Source: Paucimonas sp. (GTDB taxonomy: Bacteria; Pseudomonadota; Gammaproteobacteria; Pseudomonadales; Pseudomonadaceae). From it: a DNA stretch of 64,000 nucleotides. The notes beneath the pieces are model-generated. The model worked only from the letters and a program-made list of their open reading frames with translations, was not told the DNA's origin and searched no databases. Position numbers and translations under genes: made by a program. Shown here piece by piece: positions 59,359 to 64,000 of the stretch (positions are counted from its first letter, which is position 1; every line of letters starts with the position of its first letter). The stretch spans positions 62,001 to 126,000 of the forward strand of contig JAIRVG010000093.1 in NCBI GenBank assembly GCA_031253995.1, read 5' to 3'.

Positions 59359-59375
59359 AGCAGGAGGTGTGCCAG
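59359..59375 (-). promoter_or_regulatory. Predicted sigma-54 promoter of the dicarboxylate permease gene
   Basis: Minus strand CTGGCAC (59369–59375) and CTGCT (59359–59363) with the obligatory GG-N10-GC spacing. Start about 50 nt before the ATG at 59297. Fits activation by the RpoN-dependent DctD encoded next door. Confidence 0.68.
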
Positions 59376-59394
59376 GGGAACCGGTGTGCCCCCG

Positions 59395-59483
59395 ATCGCT
59401 GGCAAGCCAGCTCCCACAGGTCCTGTGTCAGGCCCGTATTCCGCGGCTTGCAGGTACCCTGTGGGAGCTGGCTTGCCAGCGAT
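59395..59483. repeat. BIME: perfect 26-bp inverted REP pair
   Basis: Arms 59395–59420 and 59458–59483 are exact inverted copies, 37 bp apart; each holds its own palindrome CTGGCAAGCCAG. Lies just upstream of the sigma-54 promoter and downstream of dctD. Confidence 0.8.
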
Positions 59484-59571
59484 GAGGCCAGCCCGGACAA
59501 AACAATGAAGGGATCAATAAGCGGATTTCCGCCTACCAAAAATACGAAGCAAGCGGAAATCCGCTCACCTC

Positions 59572-60906
59572 TCAAGGACGATCGAGAAAGTCCTCCCGCA
59601 CTAGCCCATGGCGCTGCATCTTCTCGTTCAAGGTCCGCCGCGGCAGTTGCAATTCCTCCATCACCGCCTTGATCTCGCCCTTGTGCCGACGCAGCGCAGT
59701 GCGCAGGCAATTGGCTTCGAAGGCCTCGGCCTGCGCTGCCAGCGACGAGTCGCTCGCCACCTGCGGCGCGGCCGGGTCGCTCAGGCCCATGGCATGCCGC
59801 TCGGCAGCATTCGCCAGTTCGCGGACATTGCCCGGCCAGTCCTGCCCGAGCAACTGCCCCAGGTGCATGACGCTCAGCGGCGGCGCCTGGCGTCCGACCC
59901 GTTCGGCGGCGCGCCGGGCGAAATGCTCGAACAGCAAGGGGATGTCCTCGCGCCGCTCCCGCAGGGGCGGCAAGCGCAGCTCGGCGATATTCAGCCGATA
60001 CACCAGGTCCTCGCGGAAGCGCCCGGCCCGGGCCTCTTCCAGCAGGTCCGGCTTGGTCGCGGCGACGATGCGCAGGTCCACGGCGATGCTCTGGTTGGCG
60101 CCGAGGCGCTCCAGCTTCTGCTCCTGGATCACCCGCAGCAGCTTGGCCTGCTGGGCCAGCGGCAGGCTCTCGATCTCGTCGAGGAACACCGTGCCGCCGT
60201 TGGCGTATTCCAGCTTGCCGATGCGCTTGCCCTGGGCCCCGGTGAAGGCGCCGCTCTCATGGCCGAACAGCTCGGCCTCGAACAGATGCTCGGGAATCGC
60301 CGCGCAATTGAGGGCGACAAAGGGCTTGGCCGCGCGCGGGCCGAAGTCGTGCAGGCAGCGGGCGACCTGCTCCTTGCCACTGCCGGTCTCGCCACGGATC
60401 AGCACGTTGACCGGCAGGCCCGCCAGCTCCAGCACCTGGCGGCGCAACTGCTGCATGCCCTGGGTCATGCCGAGCAGGGCGGTTTCGAGACGGCTCTTGA
60501 GGTCGGCCTGCTCGTGCAGGCGACGGTTCTCCAGGACCAGCCGGCGTTTCTCCAGGGCGCGGCACAGGCTGCCCATCAGGTCGTCCGGGCTGAATGGCTT
60601 TTCCAGGAAGTCGTAGGCGCCGTTGCGCATCGCCTCCACCGCCATCGGCACATCGCCGTGGCCGGTGAGCAGGATCACCGGCAGGTCGGCATCGCGGGCC
60701 TGCAATTCGGCCAGAAAGTGCAGGCCATCCATGCCCGGCATGCGCACGTCGCTGAGGATGACGCCGGCAAAGTGCTCCGGCAGCACAGCCAGGCACTCCT
60801 CGGCACGGCTGAACAGCTGCACCTGGAAGCCCGACAGGCCCAGCCACTGCTCGACCGCCGTGCGGATGCTGGCTTCATCGTCGACGACAATCACCGAATT
60901 CAACAT
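59572..60906 (-). CDS. dctD: C4-dicarboxylate response regulator DctD (sigma-54 activator)
   Basis: 444-aa NtrC-type regulator. Receiver domain with phospho-acceptor D53 (LSDVRMPGMDG); AAA+ domain with Walker A GETGSGKE, the sigma-54-contacting ESGAFTGA loop and Walker B GGTVFLDEIESL; C-terminal Fis-type HTH (KGEIKAVMEELQLPRRTLNE). ATG 60904–60906 overlaps the dctB tail by 7 bp, so sensor and regulator are coupled. Target likely the permease gene downstream. Confidence 0.92.
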   Translation of the reverse strand: MLNSVIVVDDEASIRTAVEQWLGLSGFQVQLFSRAEECLAVLPEHFAGVILSDVRMPGMDGLHFLAELQARDADLPVILLTGHGDVPMAVEAMRNGAYDFLEKPFSPDDLMGSLCRALEKRRLVLENRRLHEQADLKSRLETALLGMTQGMQQLRRQVLELAGLPVNVLIRGETGSGKEQVARCLHDFGPRAAKPFVALNCAAIPEHLFEAELFGHESGAFTGAQGKRIGKLEYANGGTVFLDEIESLPLAQQAKLLRVIQEQKLERLGANQSIAVDLRIVAATKPDLLEEARAGRFREDLVYRLNIAELRLPPLRERREDIPLLFEHFARRAAERVGRQAPPLSVMHLGQLLGQDWPGNVRELANAAERHAMGLSDPAAPQVASDSSLAAQAEAFEANCLRTALRRHKGEIKAVMEELQLPRRTLNEKMQRHGLVREDFLDRP

Positions 60907-62657
60907 ACAGGCTCCGGATCGCGGGGAAGGGTGAAGCTGAAGCGGGCGCCGCCGGGCTGGTTGTCCACCACCAGGCGGCTGCCGGCCTCGTGGATGATGC
61001 CATAGGAAATCGCCAGGCCCAGCCCCAGGCCTTCGCCCACCGGCTTGGTGGTGAAGAACGGGTCGAAGACATTGCCCAGGTGCTCCGCGGCGATACCGCC
61101 GCCACTGTCCAGCACGCTCAGGCACCAGCCGTTTTCCTCGGCATCGATGCGGATCTCCAGGCGGCGGAAGCCCTTGTCGGCCATGGCGTCGAGGGCGTTG
61201 CGCAGCAGGTTGATCAGCACCTGTTCCAGGCGGATCGCATCACCGCGCACCCAGGCCGGACGGGCCAGGTACAGCGCGGTGCTGACGTTCTCGGCGCGGA
61301 TCCGCGCATCCAGCAGTTGCAGGGCATGGTCCACCACGGTGGCCAGGTCGAGGCGTTCGCGCAGGCCGCTGGGGCTGTTGCGGGCGAAGGTCTTGAGGTG
61401 GCCGGTGAGCGAGGCCATGCGTGTCAGCATCTGCTCCAGCGGCACCAGGGCCTGGCGCGCGTCGTCGATGCGGTCGTTGTCCAGCAGCAGGCGCAGGGTC
61501 GCCAGTTGCATGCGCTGGGTGGTGAGCGGCTGGTTCAGCTCGTGGGCAAGGGCGGCGGACATCTGCCCCAGCGCCGCCAGCTTGGTCGACTGCACCAGGC
61601 CTTCCTGGGCGGTGCGCAGGTCGCGGGTGCGTTCCTCCACCAGCTGTTTCAGCTCTTCGCGACTGCGCTGGCGCAGACGGGCCAGGCGCAGGCGCTGGCT
61701 GACGAACAGCGCGGCGAACACCAGGCTCAGCCACACCGCCGCGCCGGCCAGGGCGGCATTGCGCCCGTCGTTGCCGGTCTGCGGCTGGCGCAGCAGGTGC
61801 AGGGTCCAGCCTTCGCTTTCCAGCGGCAGGCTTTCCCACAGGTAGTCGACCGTGCCCTGCGGGCCTTGCACGCGCACCAGGTGGCTGTTGTCGTCGAAGC
61901 GGTCGAGCACCTGGCGTTGCAGCGGCAGCAGGGCCTGCTTGTCATATTGGCGGGTCTGCTCCAGCTCGTTGAAGTCATGGGCCGACAGGGTGTTCAGCTT
62001 GCGGTAGCGCCAGCCGTCCTGGTTGGCGATGAAGAAGATCCCGCGACTGTCGCTGACCAGCACGATATCGCTGCCCTGGCGCCACTCCCGCTCAAGCTCG
62101 GGAAACTCCAGCTTGACCACCATGGCGCCGAGAAAGCCCTGCTGCTCGTCGGTGACCGCACTGGACAGGAAGTAACCGGGAATGCCGCTGGTCACGCCGA
62201 CCGCATAGAAGCGCCCGGTGCCCTGGCTGCGGGTCTGCTTGAAGTAGGGCCGGAAACCATAGTTGTTGCCGACGTAGGTACTGGGCAGGCGCCAGTTGCT
62301 CGCGGCCACGGCCAGGCCCGTGCGGTCGAGCAGTTCCAGGGTCGAGGAATTGGCCGCGCCGTTGATGCGTTCAAGCTTGCGGTTGAGCTGGTCCTGAGTT
62401 TCCGGGCCGACGGTGCCGCGCAGGGCGGTGATCAGTTCCGGGTCGAGGGCCAGCACCGCCGGCAGGGCGCGGTAGCGTTCGATCAGGGTGTGCAGCGAGG
62501 TGGCGTACAGGCCCAGTTGCTGGCTGGCCCGGTCGGCGTCCTCGACCATGGCCTGGCGCTGGGCGTGATGCATGGCCCAGGCTGCGGCAATCAGGGTGCC
62601 GGCGCTGATCGACAGCAGGATCAGCCCCAGGCGCAATGTGCGAAAGGAAAGAGACAT
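60900..62657 (-). CDS. dctB: C4-dicarboxylate sensor histidine kinase DctB
   Basis: 585-aa membrane sensor kinase. TM1 at residues 8–28, a periplasmic double-PAS (dCache-like) domain containing YVGNNYGFRPYFKQTRSQGTG and YAVGVTSGIPGYFLSSAV (DctB dicarboxylate-binding features), TM2 near 300–320, a coiled linker, H-box AALAHELNQPLTTQR (His about 370) and ATPase boxes with NALDAMADKG and GLGLAISYGI. Follows bglX after 60 bp on the same strand; a 7-bp GC hairpin (62677–62701) lies between. Confidence 0.92.
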   Translation of the reverse strand: MSLSFRTLRLGLILLSISAGTLIAAAWAMHHAQRQAMVEDADRASQQLGLYATSLHTLIERYRALPAVLALDPELITALRGTVGPETQDQLNRKLERINGAANSSTLELLDRTGLAVAASNWRLPSTYVGNNYGFRPYFKQTRSQGTGRFYAVGVTSGIPGYFLSSAVTDEQQGFLGAMVVKLEFPELEREWRQGSDIVLVSDSRGIFFIANQDGWRYRKLNTLSAHDFNELEQTRQYDKQALLPLQRQVLDRFDDNSHLVRVQGPQGTVDYLWESLPLESEGWTLHLLRQPQTGNDGRNAALAGAAVWLSLVFAALFVSQRLRLARLRQRSREELKQLVEERTRDLRTAQEGLVQSTKLAALGQMSAALAHELNQPLTTQRMQLATLRLLLDNDRIDDARQALVPLEQMLTRMASLTGHLKTFARNSPSGLRERLDLATVVDHALQLLDARIRAENVSTALYLARPAWVRGDAIRLEQVLINLLRNALDAMADKGFRRLEIRIDAEENGWCLSVLDSGGGIAAEHLGNVFDPFFTTKPVGEGLGLGLAISYGIIHEAGSRLVVDNQPGGARFSFTLPRDPEPVC

Positions 62658-62717
62658 GGGCAGCCATCCGGGCGATGGGGAAGGCCGGCTGGCGCTTCCC
62701 CTTGAGCGTGGCGGCGC

Positions 62718-64000
62718 TTACAGCAGCTCGAAGCTCTGCTGTTGCACCGACTCGGAATCCAGGCCGACCTGCACGTTGAACTCGCCCGGTTCTGCGGCGA
62801 ACTTCAACTGGCTGTTGTAGAACTTCAGGTCGTCCTCGCCGATGCGGAAGGTCACCACCCGTTCTTCACCCGCCTTGAGCATGATCTTCTGGAAGTTCTT
62901 CAGTTCCTTCACCGGGCGGCTCATGGACGCGGCGACGTCCTGCACGTACAGCTGCACCACGGTTTCGCCGTCGCGCTTGCCGGTGTTCTTCACGGTGACG
63001 CTGGCTTCCAGGCTGGCGCCTTGCTTCAGGGTCTTGCTCGAAAGGGTCAGCGGCGACACCGAGAAGTCGGTGTAGCTCAGGCCATAGCCGAACGGATACA
63101 GCGGGCCGTTGGGCTCTTCGAAGTACTGCGAGGTGTAGTTGCCGGGCTTGCCCGGGGTGAACGGCCGGCCGATGCGCATGTGGTTGTAGTACATCGGGAT
63201 CTGCCCCACCGAACGCGGGAAGGTGATCGGCAGCTTGCCCGACGGGTTGTAGTCGCCGAACAGCACGTCGGCGATGGCGTTGCCGCCCTCGGTGCCGGAG
63301 AACCAGGTTTCCAGCACCGCGTCGGCCTGCTCGCGTTCCCAGCCGATGGACAGCGGACGGCCGTTCATCAGCACCAGCACCAGCGGCTTGCCGGTGGCCT
63401 TCAGGGCCTTGATCAGCTCGCGCTGCACTTCGGGGATTTCCAGGGTGGTGCGGCTGGACGACTCGTGGGACATGCCACGGGACTCGCCGACCACGGCGAC
63501 CACCACGTCGGACTGTCTGGCAGCCTTGACCGCCTCGTCGATCAGCACCGCGGCCGGGCGCGGGTCGTCGACGATTTCCGGGGCGTCGAAGTTGAGGAAG
63601 TTCAGGTAGTCGAACATCGCCTTGTTGCCGGTGACGTTGGAGCCCTTGGCGTAGACCAGCGTGGCCTTGTCGCCGACGGCGCGGCGCAGGCCTTCGCGGA
63701 CGGTCACCGAGTGCACCGGCTTACCGTCGGCGGCCCAGCTGCCCATCATGTCGATCGGCGCATCGGCCAGCGGGCCGACCAGGGCGATGGTCCCGGATTT
63801 CTTCAGCGGCAGGGTCTGCTGGCGGTTCTCCAGCAGGACCAGGCCACGGCGGGCCACGTCACGGGCGGCTTCGCGGTGCAGGCGGGAATCGGCGTAGTAG
63901 TCCGGTACGTCGTTCTCGGCCTTGCCGATACGCACGTACGGGTTCTTGAACAGGCCCATGTCGTACTTGGCGCCGAGCACTTCGCGCACCGCCTGGTCCA
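62718..64000 (-). CDS. bglX: Periplasmic beta-glucosidase BglX, C-terminal part (partial)
   Basis: The last 427 or so residues of a GH3 beta-glucosidase, cut by the right edge (codons D-Q-A-V precede the apparent GTG at 63987). Visible: the GH3 C-terminal domain (VLLENRQQTLPLKKSGTIAL, VGESRGMSHESSSRTTLEIP, LVLMNGRPLSIGWE, the acid/base-region ETWFSGTEGGNAIADVLFGD) and a fibronectin-III-like domain at the end (ASVTVKNTGKRDGETVVQLY). The nucleophile Asp of the N-terminal barrel is outside the window. Length and neighbours match BglX. Confidence 0.9.
   Translation of the reverse strand, partial: DQAVREVLGAKYDMGLFKNPYVRIGKAENDVPDYYADSRLHREAARDVARRGLVLLENRQQTLPLKKSGTIALVGPLADAPIDMMGSWAADGKPVHSVTVREGLRRAVGDKATLVYAKGSNVTGNKAMFDYLNFLNFDAPEIVDDPRPAAVLIDEAVKAARQSDVVVAVVGESRGMSHESSSRTTLEIPEVQRELIKALKATGKPLVLVLMNGRPLSIGWEREQADAVLETWFSGTEGGNAIADVLFGDYNPSGKLPITFPRSVGQIPMYYNHMRIGRPFTPGKPGNYTSQYFEEPNGPLYPFGYGLSYTDFSVSPLTLSSKTLKQGASLEASVTVKNTGKRDGETVVQLYVQDVAASMSRPVKELKNFQKIMLKAGEERVVTFRIGEDDLKFYNSQLKFAAEPGEFNVQVGLDSESVQQQSFELL

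Noticed and set aside
59572..61125. Longer DctD frame
   Set aside because: The upstream part reads dctB in another frame; the receiver domain begins at MLNSVIVVDDE.

Overview
The window is a high-GC, gene-dense stretch of a Pseudomonas chromosome, most likely P. putida group. Evidence: a complete ttgABC/ttgR solvent and drug efflux locus, an MvaT/TurA-type H-NS analogue beside purU and sbcB, a linked pca (beta-ketoadipate) cluster with its own IclR regulator, ornithine-lipid genes, an RpoN-type dctBD pair and P. putida-style REP palindromes. From memory, the order pyk–mvaT–purU–chemoreceptor–pit–pcaRK–pcaFTBDC–porin–ttgCBA–ttgR–kgtP–dctDB–bglX follows the KT2440 chromosome (not checked by alignment). 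I see no rRNA, tRNA, CRISPR array, insertion sequence or prophage.

Layout. 1–5890: end of an ACP phosphodiesterase gene, olsB–olsA (ornithine lipids), an acyl-CoA-dehydrogenase-like protein, a beta-lactamase-fold hydrolase with a small partner, a YceI protein and a ClsB-type cardiolipin synthase. 5988–16182: class I fumarase, a ferredoxin-reductase, a delta-60 repeat protein, pyruvate kinase, a lipoprotein, a PilZ protein, exonuclease I, MvaT, PurU and a small unknown. 16054–24751: a three-gene envelope glycan operon (glycosyltransferase, DUF2334 deacetylase, flippase-like), a dCache chemoreceptor, a HerA-like ATPase, a Pit phosphate transporter and a 66-aa unknown.

25107–34890 is the catabolic core. 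PcaR controls pcaK and a pcaI/J (CatIJ-type)–pcaF–pcaT–pcaB–pcaD–pcaC series that takes 3-carboxymuconate to succinyl-CoA and acetyl-CoA. Three promoters (pcaR, pcaK, pcaI) each carry a pair of PcaR half-sites with core centres exactly 19 bp apart, sitting where -35 and -10 boxes would be. A candidate small RNA of about 86 nt is encoded divergently from pcaR, with its -35 box touching the pcaR operator. A short Arg/Pro-rich leader ORF lies in the pcaK leader.

35080–46702: a Mpo1-like membrane protein, a Crp-family regulator overlapping a LysR gene tail-to-tail, an OprD-family porin, ttgCBA with divergent ttgR and an intact operator, and an EamA exporter. 46703–56582: an EmrB-type exporter, several regulator–enzyme pairs (LysR/MBL protein, LysR/AruI-like decarboxylase, AraC/ABM monooxygenase with a mirrored 26-bp operator pair), a flavin reductase-like protein and a secreted peptide made of 13-aa tandem repeats. 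56828–57884 is a two-gene, compositionally atypical cassette: a nucleotidyltransferase overlapping a 159-aa unknown with R-X4-H motifs. It is my best candidate for an undescribed toxin–antitoxin or defence-like system. 57972–64000: KgtP-like dicarboxylate transporter behind a sigma-54 promoter, dctD–dctB and the C-terminal part of bglX.

Two repeat families punctuate gene ends: REP/BIME palindromes, three of them with a shared 26-bp flank, and CAAGCTTCAAGC-type arms, three pairs of which bracket intergenic hairpins or gaps.
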